Below, piece by piece: positions 35,876 to 52,772 of a DNA stretch of 64,000 nt. The notes under the pieces are model-generated. The model was not told the origin of the DNA. It did not search any database and saw only the letters and a program-made list of their open reading frames with translations. Location of the stretch: positions 1-64,000 of the forward strand of contig DASZHO010000035.1 of NCBI GenBank assembly GCA_035937795.1. The letters are read 5' to 3'. Position numbers and translations under genes: made by a program. The DNA is from JAMQPK01 sp035937795 (GTDB lineage Bacteria; Acidobacteriota; Vicinamibacteria; Vicinamibacterales; JAMQPK01). Position 1 is the stretch's first letter, and the number at the start of each line of letters is the position of its first letter.

Positions 35876-37798
35876 TCAATCGCGCCATTTACCGAACAGG
35901 ATCGGCTCCATCGAAAACGCCGATCTCGCGAAGCTGGCCTTGGCGGGGCCATCAAGAGCGATGAGGTCATCATCATCCGGGAACCGATAGGCGCCGATAA
36001 CGACGTTCTCCTCCACACCGTTCACGATCGTTCCGAGATACTGCGTTGAGTCCGGGCAGTTGCCCGAATTCACGGCCGTTATGACCTTTGTAAATCCGGC
36101 GGACTTCGCGAAGCACGCATAGTAACGCGTCGCCATCTCTATCGACTGGCCATGGGTGCCCCGGTAGGCGTAGGCGTTCAGCCCCGCTATTCTCATGAGT
36201 TCCGCGGCCATGTAGAGCCCTTGCAGCGACCCCATGGGATAACCGATGGTTTGCGCCGGGTTATCGTGACGATAACGGTCGTTGATCTCGCCGGCGGCTA
36301 CAATCCGCGTGGAATAGGCGGGGTGACTCTTCAGCGGATCGGGGCTGGAATTCGGGGTGATGTTCAGAAGAGGAGTATCGTTCTCACCGTAGATGACATG
36401 ATCGAACAGCTCAATCCACGGCAGTTTTACGGTCCGAGCGCCTGCGCCTCCGTTGAGGGCCGCGTCAACGTCCGGTTCGTCGTCGAAGAGACGCGCGATT
36501 GAAAGAAGAGCCGTGAGATGGCCGACGAACTGGTTGTTGTACACCTCATCGGAATTCCTCATGTTCAGATTGAGGTCGTACTCCTGGTTATGTATCGCGC
36601 GAATAGCATCGAACATGTTGTGGTGAAAAGCGTCCAGCCGGGCCTGCTCGTCGCGTGTCACCCCGCCGAGGCCCTGTAAGAGATCCTGCGCGTGGACGGA
36701 ATAGATGACTCCGCGCGAATGCGTGAGCGCGCCGACAAACGTGCCGAACTGCGTGACATGAGGCGTGCCGTCGGGATTGAGGTCGCAATACTTTTCCTCC
36801 GTGCGGCGGAAGGCGCCGGTTTCGTCGCGAAATCCATGGTCGGCCCAGGCCAGCAGGATGCGCTTGGCAAAAACTGCCGCGTCAGCGGCGGCCGGCGATC
36901 CTGGTGGCGGCGCGGCGCCGGCCTGCACCAGGGCCGCATAGAGGGCGGCGCGCGCCGCGACGATGGCCGCTCCATGCGGTGGGGCCAGGCCGGGATGCCC
37001 ATGCATCGCTGCCAGTAACTGGTCGTCGGAGCGGTCGTTGCCGTAGGCGGGCTTCTGCTCGAAGGCGAATCCGCGTAGATAGATCTCCAGGTCGCAACCA
37101 GAATAAGTCGCCTGCCAATCAACCTTGGCGGCGAGATCCCGTCTCACACGGCCGGCAAGTGTGGAGAACTGCATGGAGGTGAATGTTGCGGGTGAATTGG
37201 CGCGCTGCGCAATGTCTTGCAATGCCTCACGCGAGTCGAACACGCGCGGATGCGCGTCAAGGCTGGCATAGCGGCCGGCCACACGCGGATAGGACGCCGG
37301 CGCGCGCCTGACCAGGGGCGCATCCGGAAATCGGATTGTCCCCGAACCCGCGATTGCCGCGTTCGCGACGCTACCGGCGACGCGAATGCCGTGCACGAAG
37401 AGCGGCATCCCGTGAAGATTGACCAGAATCGCACCGGGCAAGGGGATGTCGAACCGATGCTTGCGGCCTTGCTCATCCTTGCACGCGGCGTGGACCGCCG
37501 GCTCTTCATCGAGATCGGCTTTGCCCGCCAGCGCGAAGATTCCCTTGGGCGCGCCAGGGGCGCCCTCGTTGGCATAAATATGAACGTTGATCGATTCCGG
37601 CCGGCCCTGTTGACAGGCCCAGCCTCTGACGTGCGGGCCACTGGCGTCAACCGCAATGCCGTCAACGTGGCCGACGATACGGCCCGCGCCCGGATTCTGA
37701 GCGAGTGCCGCTGTTGAGGCCAGCGAAAGGAAACACAGGTCCGCGACAAGTGTCGTGAGCAAACGTGAATGCTTCAGACTGGGTGCAGTATTGGACAC
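35876..37798 (-). CDS. Secreted alginate-lyase-family polysaccharide lyase-like protein
   Basis: A 640-residue exported protein. The signal peptide (residues 14-34) is followed by a small beta domain (VDGIAVDASGPHVRGWACQQ) and an alpha/alpha-toroid lyase domain with DAHPRVFDSREALQDIAQR, FVGALTHSRGVIYS and YNNQFVGHLTALLSIARL. Relatives cleave uronic-acid polymers by beta-elimination. GTG start. The GH30 gene begins 9 bases downstream in the same frame, so the pair acts on one polysaccharide, probably a plant or algal acidic polymer (inferred). Confidence 0.78.
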   Translation of the reverse strand: MSNTAPSLKHSRLLTTLVADLCFLSLASTAALAQNPGAGRIVGHVDGIAVDASGPHVRGWACQQGRPESINVHIYANEGAPGAPKGIFALAGKADLDEEPAVHAACKDEQGRKHRFDIPLPGAILVNLHGMPLFVHGIRVAGSVANAAIAGSGTIRFPDAPLVRRAPASYPRVAGRYASLDAHPRVFDSREALQDIAQRANSPATFTSMQFSTLAGRVRRDLAAKVDWQATYSGCDLEIYLRGFAFEQKPAYGNDRSDDQLLAAMHGHPGLAPPHGAAIVAARAALYAALVQAGAAPPPGSPAAADAAVFAKRILLAWADHGFRDETGAFRRTEEKYCDLNPDGTPHVTQFGTFVGALTHSRGVIYSVHAQDLLQGLGGVTRDEQARLDAFHHNMFDAIRAIHNQEYDLNLNMRNSDEVYNNQFVGHLTALLSIARLFDDEPDVDAALNGGAGARTVKLPWIELFDHVIYGENDTPLLNITPNSSPDPLKSHPAYSTRIVAAGEINDRYRHDNPAQTIGYPMGSLQGLYMAAELMRIAGLNAYAYRGTHGQSIEMATRYYACFAKSAGFTKVITAVNSGNCPDSTQYLGTIVNGVEENVVIGAYRFPDDDDLIALDGPAKASFARSAFSMEPILFGKWRD

Positions 37799-37895
37799 CG
37801 GAGCTTCTTTGGATTTTATACTCGCAGGAGTTTGGGCCGGCTAACGGGCGCCGAGTCGCATCCCGCCAGGGTGGTACATCGCCGACAAAAAACTC

Positions 37896-37926
37896 TTGCC
37901 GTAACGCTGGCGGCTGACCGCATAAT
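37896..37926 (+). promoter_or_regulatory. Promoter-like boxes of module copy 1
   Basis: TTGCCG (37896-37901) and CATAAT (37921-37926) with a 19-base spacer, 46 bases before the GTG of the DUF1326 remnant. The spacer is longer than ideal, but the boxes are kept in both copies. Confidence 0.4.
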
Positions 37927-37971
37927 CTGGCCCATCACGGACGGCCAAACCGCGACAATCGGAGGTGTGAC

Positions 37972-38118
37972 GTGGTCGAGAGCTGGCGCCTCAACGGAAA
38001 AGTCCTCGTCGCGTGCAACTGCGACTGGGGCTGTCCCTGCAACTTCAATCGTGGCCGTGATCGGCCCGGAGCCACGCTGAAGGCTGAGAAGTCTTCACTC
38101 AGGAAGACTTCGCAGTAA
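37972..38118 (+). pseudogene. N-terminal remnant of a DUF1326-family gene
   Basis: A 48-codon frame opens with GTG after a GGAGG site and reads SWRLNGKVLVACNCDWGCPC, the hallmark N-terminus of DUF1326 proteins (normally about 200 residues), then quickly becomes basic low-complexity sequence and stops. The loss of homology falls just before a 9-base inverted repeat (38088-38111). This looks like a decayed copy left behind by deletion or duplication. A functional short protein is possible but less likely. Confidence 0.65.
38088..38111. repeat. 9-base inverted repeat inside the DUF1326 remnant
   Basis: GAAGTCTTC (38088-38096) and GAAGACTTC (38103-38111) are perfect arms around a 6-base loop. 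It may be the deletion scar or a terminator without a U-tract. Confidence 0.55.
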
Positions 38119-38139
38119 AGAGAACACGACGAAAAAATC

Positions 38140-38170
38140 TTGCCGTAACGCTGGTGCCTGGCGGCATAAT
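38140..38170 (+). promoter_or_regulatory. Promoter-like boxes of module copy 2, for the 38218 gene
   Basis: TTGCCG (38140-38145) and CATAAT (38165-38170), the same 19-base spacing as copy 1, 48 bases before the ATG at 38218. Retention of both boxes in two copies is the main support. Confidence 0.4.
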
Positions 38171-38217
38171 CTGGCCTATCACGGACGGCCGAAAAAGAAG
38201 AATCATTGGAGGAATCA

Positions 38218-39522
38218 ATGCGTTCAGCTTCTCTCGCTGTGCTCCTCATCGCCGCCCTCCCGGCCCTGGCGCTTGCGCAAAGCACCGGAGGCATGGAGAG
38301 TGACCAGCTCCCATCCACCTTCACCCTCAGCACAAATCCGCACACGCTCAATTCCAACGAGGCGGCAGCGGGTGGCGGAGTCCTCGGACGCAGGTCGAAC
38401 GGGGGTCTTCTCGGCATCGACTCGGTCGTCAACTGGAGCAGCTATTTTTATTACCCCGGGTTCGATGGCAACGGCAACCCGCAGTTCACCTGGAATTACA
38501 CCATGGTGGGTCATTCACCATTGGCAGAGGGGGACGACAACGGCGATGGAGGCCGGACGACTCGCATCCGCGCGCCGATAGTGCCGGTCATCGTCGACCT
38601 GCGCAACTATGACGGTTCACCGCGCTTCGTCGGCGGCCAGCCTCTGATTTCCGATCCCACGAAATACGTGGCGCCGGTCCTCAACTCGCCCGTCTTTTCC
38701 AACGCGTTATACGATTCGAGCGAGGACCCAACGCAGTTCACGGACGCCGTTCAACGGGCGGAGTTCTTCCACGACGCCAGTGATGACTGGCACACAATCC
38801 TCAAGCAGCGCGTCGCCACGACCCGCACGATGGTGCTTATCCGCGGCACGTATCAATTCGCCCTCAACAAGGATGGCACCTGCTGCAGGTTTATCCTCGT
38901 CGACTATGCCACCTTCGTGAACGCCCTCTTCCCGCCTACCGCCACAGACACTTCAACACCTATGGGCGCGGCCGAGCATGCCGGTGACGTCACGACGAAG
39001 GACATTTCCACGTTCCTCTTCCCCAATACCTATCTCTATTTGGGCAGCCTATGCTGCGTCCTCGGCTTCCACTCATACGACCTCGAACCAGGCGACGCGT
39101 CAAATGGCTTCCGCGAGCGACGCTATGTGATGAACTATTCGAGCTGGATCTCACCGGGTCTCTTCAAAGGGGGTTTCGCCGACATCACCGCGCTCAGCCA
39201 CGAGATGGCCGAAACGTTCAATGACCCGTTCGTGAACAATGCCACCCCCTGGTGGCTGGCGCCCAATGGTAACTGCCAGAACAATCTCGAAACTGGTGAT
39301 GTCATTGAGGGACTCTCCAATGCGATCTTCCCCATCGCCCTCAATGGCTCCATGTGGAGCCCCCAGAACGAGGCGCTTCTGGAGTGGTTCGCCAACCAGA
39401 GACCTTCGTCCGCCATCCATAACGCGTACAGTTATCCAAACATCTCTGTGCTGCCGGTGGGGGCCACTTCTCAGTTCCCGGGATGCACCCCGGCGCTGCC
39501 TCCGCCTCCGCCGTTGCCTTAG
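38218..39522 (+). CDS. Secreted protein with HExxE metallopeptidase-like motif
   Basis: A 434-residue exported protein: a signal peptide (residues 1-20, ending ALAQ), a beta-rich middle and the zinc-binding-like segment ALSHEMAETFNDP, followed by a WWLAPNGNCQNNLETGDV region and a Pro-rich tail. The HExxE/SHEMAE pattern with a downstream DP is shared with large secreted proteins of Acidobacteriota and Actinobacteria of unproven peptidase activity. The ATG at 38218 follows TTGGAGGAATCA. The gene ends at a strong hairpin (39537-39571). Confidence 0.72.
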   Translation: MRSASLAVLLIAALPALALAQSTGGMESDQLPSTFTLSTNPHTLNSNEAAAGGGVLGRRSNGGLLGIDSVVNWSSYFYYPGFDGNGNPQFTWNYTMVGHSPLAEGDDNGDGGRTTRIRAPIVPVIVDLRNYDGSPRFVGGQPLISDPTKYVAPVLNSPVFSNALYDSSEDPTQFTDAVQRAEFFHDASDDWHTILKQRVATTRTMVLIRGTYQFALNKDGTCCRFILVDYATFVNALFPPTATDTSTPMGAAEHAGDVTTKDISTFLFPNTYLYLGSLCCVLGFHSYDLEPGDASNGFRERRYVMNYSSWISPGLFKGGFADITALSHEMAETFNDPFVNNATPWWLAPNGNCQNNLETGDVIEGLSNAIFPIALNGSMWSPQNEALLEWFANQRPSSAIHNAYSYPNISVLPVGATSQFPGCTPALPPPPPLP

Positions 39523-39536
39523 ATTCGAATCAAAAA

Positions 39537-39571
39537 AAGCGGCTGGACGCTCTATAGCGTTCCAGCCGCTT
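39537..39571. terminator. Bidirectional terminator hairpin between convergent genes
   Basis: AAGCGGCTGG-ACGCT (39537-39551) pairs with AGCG-TTCCAGCCGCTT (39556-39571), one bulge, loop CTAT. An A-run (39532-39538) precedes it on the plus strand, giving a U-tract for the minus-strand gene. A second copy of the right arm lies at 39576-39592. Confidence 0.75.
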
Positions 39572-39598
39572 CTCGGCGTTCCAGCCGCTTCTTGGGAA

Positions 39599-42286
39599 TT
39601 ACCTGGGCGCCGGAGTGAGATAGCGCAGGAGCAGACTGCCATCGCTTTGCCTGGTCCCGCTCAATGACCACCTGTCGGCGTTCTTGACGGCGCTGCACGC
39701 GCTGCCCCCGCCATACGTCGTCGACGTATTCGTCGTCGCAATGGTCCCGTCGTCCAGCTTGAATGTCAGGATCGGACAGACCCCAGCCACGTTGGCAAGA
39801 GTCGCCGTGACCGTCACCTCTGTTGTGGACGCGCCCGACACATAGGTGGCAAGCACCTGGCCGTTGCTCTGCTTCTGCCCGGACACGTACCGGTAGTCAC
39901 CGTTTTTCAGGCTGGTGCAGCTACCCCCCGCTCCGCCGCCGTAGGTCGTTGCCGCGTTCGTCGTCGCGGGGGCGCCGTCCACGGTAAACGACAGCGCCGG
40001 GCACGTCCCGGCCAAACCGGCGATGGTGCCATTCAGCGTGACGGAGGTGCTGGCCACCGAGACCGCTCGGGCCACCACGCGCCCGTCGCTGCCGGCGGTG
40101 CCAACCACGCCCAGCGAGCCACCATTCTTGACATCGCTGCACGCGCCCGGCGAAAACGTCGTCGATGAATTGGTCGCAGCGGCGGTGCCGTTGACCGTGA
40201 AGGTCAGACTCGGACACGTGCCGGCGAGACTTGCCACCGTCCCGGTCAGCGTGACTTCCGGTGTGTACGCGCCCGACACATATGTGGCGAGCACCTGGCC
40301 GTTCGTCTGCTTCTGGCCGGAAACGTAGCGGTAGTCACCGTTCTTCAAGCTGGTGCAGATGCTCTCGCCGCCGTAGCTCGTTGCCGCGTTCGTTGCCACG
40401 GGGGTGCCATTCACGGTAAATGACAGCGCCGGGCACGTCCCGGCCAAACCGGCGATGGTGCCATTCAGCGTGACGGAGGTGCTGGCCACCGAGACGGCTC
40501 GGGCCACCACGCGCCCATCGCTGCCGGCGGTGCCAACCACGCCCAGCGAGCCACCATTCTTGACATCACTGCACGCGCCCGGCGAAAACGTCGTCGATGA
40601 ATTGGTCGCAGCGGCGGTGCCGTTGACCGTGAAGGTCAGACTCGGACACGTGCCGGCGAGACTTGCCACCGTGCCGGTGAGCGTGACTTCCGGTGTGTAC
40701 GCGCCCGACACATACGTGGCGAGCACCTGGCCGTTCGTCTGCTTCTGGCCGGAAACGTAGCGGTAGTCACCGTTCTTCAAGCTGGTGCAGACGCTCTCGC
40801 CGCCATAGCTCGTTGCCGCGTTCGTTGCCACGGGGGTGCCATTCACGGTAAATGACAGCGCTGGGCACGTCCCGGCCAAACCGGCGATGGTGCCATTCAA
40901 CGTGACCGGGGGGTTGCTGATCGCCACCGAGACCGCTCGGGCGACCACACGCCCGTCGCTGCCGGCGGTGCCCGCCAGGCCCAGCGTGCCGCTATTCTTG
41001 ACATCGCTGCACGCGCCCGGCGAAAACGTCGTCGACGAATTCGTCGCAGCGGGAGTGCCATTGACCGTGAAGGTCAGACTCGGACACGTGCCGGCGAGAC
41101 TCGCCACCGTGCCACTGAGCGTCACTTCCGTTGTCTGCGCGCCCGACACGTAGGTAGCGAGCACCTGACCGCCGGTCTGCTTCACACCTGACACGTATCG
41201 CTTGTCGCCATTTTTCAGACTGGTGCAGCTGTTCCCGCCGCCGTAGGTCGTTGCCGTATTTGTTGCCGCGGCGGCTCCATCAACGGTAAACGACAGGGTT
41301 GGGCACGTCCCGGCCAAACCGGCGATGGTGCCATTCAACGTGACCGTGACGTCGCTCGTGGCCACCGAGACGGCTCGAGCCATCACGCGCCCGTCGCTGC
41401 CGGCGGTGCCAACCAGGCCCAGCGAGCCGCCATTCTTGACATCACTGCACGCGCCCGGCGAAAACGTCGTCGACGAATTCGTCGCGGCGGCGGTGCCGTT
41501 GACCGTGAAGGTCAGACTCGGACACGTGCCCGCGAGACTCGCCACTGTGCCGGTGAGCGTGACTTCCGTTGTCTGCGCGCCCGACACATACGTGGCGACC
41601 ACCGGGCCGTCGCTCTGCTTCGCGCCTGCCACGTATCGCTTGTCGCCATTTTTCAGACTGGTGCAGCTGTCTCCGCCGCCGTACGTCGTTGCCGCGTTCG
41701 TTGCCGCGGGGCTGCCATCGACAGTGAACGACAAGGCTGGGCACGTCCCGGCGAGACTTGCCACCGTGCCGTTGAGCGTGGTCTGGGTTGTGGTAGGCGG
41801 CGTTCGCTGGATATTGTTGATGGTGGCGCTCGAGCCAGCCACCGTCACCGTCAACTGGATATGCTCCTGGTGCAGGACCGCAACGATCGGCAGCCGGGCA
41901 TCGATATCCTGGCCGCTGAACTGGAGCTCGATATTTCCTTCGGGCACATCATCCAACTCGAACTGGCCGGACGATCCCACCGTCGTTGTGATCGAGGTGC
42001 CGACGACGCCAATGGTCATCCCGCTCGTGAGCGTGCGAAGGCCACGCAACGCGCTGGTCGTGCCACTCGAGGTCGCATTGACGGATCCCACGATCGACAC
42101 GCCAGATGAAACAGCCGGTGTTGCCGCTGACGGCGTACTTGGAACGCTGGGTGCGGCACTGGCACTGGTGCTGTTGTCGAAACTGGGACCAACCGGGGAT
42201 ACGGGACTCGAATGACCACAGGCAGCGCCCGCGACCGACGCGATCACAAACAAGAACACCATGAAGCGACATTTCAAACGGCTCAT
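39599..42286 (-). CDS. DUF5666 tandem-repeat lipoprotein
   Basis: An 895-residue lipoprotein: the signal ends in the lipobox-like ASVAGAACG, a Ser/Thr-rich linker and a beta domain (residues about 80-165) follow, then ten DUF5666-like repeats of about 70 residues. They alternate between a form with GTIAGLAGTCPALSFTVNG and YGGG/SC-SLKNGD, and a form with GTVASLAGTCPSLTFTVNG and FSPGACSDVKNGG. Two adjacent 432-base pairs are nearly identical. The function is unknown; the paired cysteines may form disulfides. It is a surface or periplasmic scaffold by inference. Confidence 0.8.
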   Translation of the reverse strand: MSRLKCRFMVFLFVIASVAGAACGHSSPVSPVGPSFDNSTSASAAPSVPSTPSAATPAVSSGVSIVGSVNATSSGTTSALRGLRTLTSGMTIGVVGTSITTTVGSSGQFELDDVPEGNIELQFSGQDIDARLPIVAVLHQEHIQLTVTVAGSSATINNIQRTPPTTTQTTLNGTVASLAGTCPALSFTVDGSPAATNAATTYGGGDSCTSLKNGDKRYVAGAKQSDGPVVATYVSGAQTTEVTLTGTVASLAGTCPSLTFTVNGTAAATNSSTTFSPGACSDVKNGGSLGLVGTAGSDGRVMARAVSVATSDVTVTLNGTIAGLAGTCPTLSFTVDGAAAATNTATTYGGGNSCTSLKNGDKRYVSGVKQTGGQVLATYVSGAQTTEVTLSGTVASLAGTCPSLTFTVNGTPAATNSSTTFSPGACSDVKNSGTLGLAGTAGSDGRVVARAVSVAISNPPVTLNGTIAGLAGTCPALSFTVNGTPVATNAATSYGGESVCTSLKNGDYRYVSGQKQTNGQVLATYVSGAYTPEVTLTGTVASLAGTCPSLTFTVNGTAAATNSSTTFSPGACSDVKNGGSLGVVGTAGSDGRVVARAVSVASTSVTLNGTIAGLAGTCPALSFTVNGTPVATNAATSYGGESICTSLKNGDYRYVSGQKQTNGQVLATYVSGAYTPEVTLTGTVASLAGTCPSLTFTVNGTAAATNSSTTFSPGACSDVKNGGSLGVVGTAGSDGRVVARAVSVASTSVTLNGTIAGLAGTCPALSFTVDGAPATTNAATTYGGGAGGSCTSLKNGDYRYVSGQKQSNGQVLATYVSGASTTEVTVTATLANVAGVCPILTFKLDDGTIATTNTSTTYGGGSACSAVKNADRWSLSGTRQSDGSLLLRYLTPAPR
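40023..40886. repeat. Near-identical tandem 432-base repeats inside the DUF5666 gene
   Basis: Units 40023-40454 and 40455-40886 each encode one pair of DUF5666 repeats and differ at only a few positions. More diverged units flank them. Likely formed by recent unequal recombination. Confidence 0.85.
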
Positions 42287-42488
42287 CGACTGACCTCCGC
42301 CCGACCGAGGGGCAAGGGCTGTGCCGCCAAGTCAGCTAAGAGCCTGAATAAGCCCTTGGAGTCAGTTACGAGCTAATTTCGAATCTGTAGCCGCCATGGT
42401 AAGCAGAAATATGTGAGAGCACATACCGGATCCGTAACTGGTTGGGAAGCTCCTTGCTTTCCGAATTCCCGCGGGGGAGACTGACGCC

Positions 42489-44314
42489 GTGCTGACGGCG
42501 ATGCTTCGCGAGGCCAGGAGTGCCAATCCCGCGAAGATCGCCATCGTCTGCGGCGACGAGCGGATCCGCTATGACGAAATGGCCAACCGCGTCCAGCGCT
42601 GCGCCGCCGGGCTGAGATCGCTTGGTATAGGGCAAGGCGACTCGGTCGCAGCCGTGCTGCACAACTGTCCGGAATTCGTGATCGCGTTCCTCGCCTCCGC
42701 TGCGCTACGCGCGGTGTTCCTGCCGCTCAATCCGCAATACACCAGGGGCGAGCTCCACCGGTTCATCTCCGACTCGCAGGCCAGGATCATCATTTCAGGC
42801 GGCGCAAGCCTGGCAGTTTGTCAGACCCTGAACATGGAACCACCCGTCCCAATCGTTGCGGTGGGCGGTGTCTTGCCGGGAACAATCGCTTTCGGCGAGC
42901 TGTCCGGATCAGGTGAGCTGTCCGGATCGGGGGATGATGCGATTGGCGCGGAGAGCTATGCCGGGCGGGCGCTCTATCTCTACACCTCGGGATCGACGGA
43001 CACCTACAAGCGCGTCTGCTGCACGCAGGAAAACCTCTATTTCGAGGCTCGGAATTTCATCGAGACGATGCAGCTCACGGCGGACGACACGATCCTCTGC
43101 ACCATTCCGTTGTTTCATTCTTACGGGATCGGCAATTGCCTGCTGGATGCGCTCTATCTGGGCGCCACGCTCGTGATCCTGGAGGACGCTCCGTTCGTCA
43201 ACCAATGCGGCCGCGTGGCTGAACTGATCCGGCAGGAAGCGATCCGCTTCTATCCGGGTGTACCGCATCAATTCTCGGTCCTGGCGGGATTGCCCGAGAG
43301 CTTCCCGATCGATTTCAGCGGCGTTCGGCTCTGCGTATCGTCGGGCGATTTGCTGCCCAGGCGGACTTACGAGCGGTTCCTGGCGCGTTTCGGTCAACCG
43401 ATCCGTTCGCTCTATGGATCCACTGAAGCCGGATCGATCGCGATCGACATCAGCCCCAAGGAGCGGATCGAATTCGGTTCGCTGGGAATCCCGCTGCGCA
43501 ACGTGGAGATCGAGATTCGCGATCCGGACGGCGGGGCGCTCGCCGCGGGGCAGGATGGCGAGATCTGGGTCAGGAGCCCGACGCTTCCGCCGAACGGGTA
43601 TGACAATCGCCCCGCGCTGACGGCCGAGATGTTTGCCTCGGGCTTCTACCGTACGGGCGATGCCGGAAGGCTCGATCGCGACGGACGCTTGACGATGGTC
43701 GGCCGCAAGCAAAGTTTCGTCGACATTGCCGGGTACAAGGTCGATATCAGCGAAGTCGAAGAAGCGCTGCACGAATGCCCCGGCGTCCGGGAAGCGGCAG
43801 CGCTCGGCGTCACCATCCCGAACATGGGTACGCTCATCAAGGCCGTGGTCGTCGCGAAAGCGGGCTGGCGGGAAGAGGACATCCGAGCGTTCTGCCGCGA
43901 GCGGCTCGCGTTCGTCAAGGTGCCGCGGCTCATCGAACTGCGCGACACGCTGCCGCGGAGCTCCACGGGAAAAGTGCTCAAGAACGAGTTGAGCGACGTG
44001 GCCCCCTATCTCGACCGGATTCGCAACGGCAACCCTCTGGAGCTTGTCAAGCAGCTGACCGGTGCTCTTCCCGAGCGGCGCCGCCGCCTGATCCGCAGCC
44101 TCGTTCAGGCGCAAGCCGCGGCGGTGCTGGGTCGCCCGCACGATGAATTGCCCGGCGATCGAGGCTTCACCGAACTTGGCATGGATTCATTCGCTTCGAT
44201 CGAGCTTCGTGCGAGGCTCGAGTATCTGCTCGAGCGCGAGCTTCCGGAAACTCTGACGTTCGATCACCCGACGGTCGCCGCTATGGTCGAATATCTTCAA
44301 AGGAACATCACCTG

Positions 44315-44315
<1 letters not shown>
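42489..44315 (+). CDS. Acyl-adenylate ligase fused to an acyl carrier protein (starter loading didomain)
   Basis: A 608-residue protein of a biosynthetic cluster. Residues about 1-510 are an ANL adenylating domain with YTSGSTDTYKRV (from Tyr165; the usual TSGSTGxPKG has D and Y here), YGSTEAG (309-315), YRTGDAG (387-393) and the C-terminal catalytic lysine in STGKVLK (Lys495). Residues about 525-608 are an ACP with its pantetheine serine in GMDSF (Ser567). It should activate a carboxylic acid with ATP and load its own ACP; the acid is not read from sequence. GTG start with GGGGGAGA upstream. TGATG overlap with the PKS gene. Confidence 0.88.
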
Positions 44316-52012
<7,697 letters not shown>

Positions 52013-52022
52013 ATTCAGCTTC

Positions 52023-52769
52023 ATGAAAGTATTCCGGCCGTCTCGACCGATTGCAGCAGCCGCTCCCGAGATTCGACAGCGCATCTTTTGCTTTCCGTAT
52101 GCCGGCGCCGGCGTGGCAGTATTCCGGTCGTGGGCGGATCTTCTGCCGCCCGGTGTGGAGCTCTGCGTCCCGATCCTGCCCGGGCGTGACGCCCGGGTCG
52201 ACGAGGCGCCAATCCCGGAGATGGCGCCGCTCGTCGACTCGCTCATCGGCCAGATGGCTCCGCGACTCACGCTGCCCTATGCGATGTTCGGGCACAGCAT
52301 GGGGGCTTTCATTGCCTTCGATCTGGCGCACGAGATATCGCGGCGTGGCTGGCGAGAACCATCTCACCTGTTCATCTCGGCACAACGTGCGCCGAGTCTC
52401 CCCTATTCGGGGACGCCGATCTTCGATCTGCCGGACGATCGATTTCTCGCAGGCCTGATCGCTCGGTACAACAACATCCCCAAAGCTGTTCTGGCGCAAA
52501 AGGACTTCCTGAGCGTTCTCCTGCGGATCCTCAGGGCCGACTTCACGCTCGTCGAGGATTACAAGTACCGGGCTCCCGCCAAGCTGGCTTGTCCGATCAC
52601 CGTATTCGGCGGATTGGACGATGGAGTCATCACTACCGATCAGCTCGAGGCGTGGTCTTTGGAAACGTCAGATCGCTGCACGCTCCATCTCGTGCCCGGC
52701 GGACATTTCTTCATCGACAGCGCCAGGGCCGAGTTGCTCGCCTTGATCCGCCGGGAGCTGGGAGCCTGA
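52023..52769 (+). CDS. Type II (editing) thioesterase
   Basis: An alpha/beta hydrolase of 248 residues of the PKS/NRPS TEII type: FCFPYAGAG near residue 22, nucleophile Ser92 in GHSMGAF, an Asp in GGLDDGV and a terminal His in PGGHFF. TEIIs remove wrong or stalled acyl groups from carrier proteins and may also hydrolyse the product. ATG at 52023, 10 bases after the PKS stop; longer upstream starts would overlap the PKS gene. Last gene of the plus-strand set, 4 bases from the convergent minus-strand set. Confidence 0.88.
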   Translation: MKVFRPSRPIAAAAPEIRQRIFCFPYAGAGVAVFRSWADLLPPGVELCVPILPGRDARVDEAPIPEMAPLVDSLIGQMAPRLTLPYAMFGHSMGAFIAFDLAHEISRRGWREPSHLFISAQRAPSLPYSGTPIFDLPDDRFLAGLIARYNNIPKAVLAQKDFLSVLLRILRADFTLVEDYKYRAPAKLACPITVFGGLDDGVITTDQLEAWSLETSDRCTLHLVPGGHFFIDSARAELLALIRRELGA

Positions 52770-52772
52770 GGA

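Larger units (their letters stand above)
37895..38190. repeat. Duplicated 52-base promoter module (37895-37946 and 38139-38190)
   Basis: Both copies start CTTGCCGTAACGCTGG and end GGCC(C/T)ATCACGGACGGCC, with 47 of 52 positions identical. Each holds TTGCCG and CATAAT boxes 19 bases apart. Copy 1 precedes the DUF1326 remnant, copy 2 precedes the gene at 38218. Confidence 0.75.

Noticed and set aside
40023..41153. Evenly spaced repeats that might suggest a CRISPR array
   Set aside because: The 432-base units are coding DUF5666 repeats, far longer than CRISPR repeats, with no spacers.
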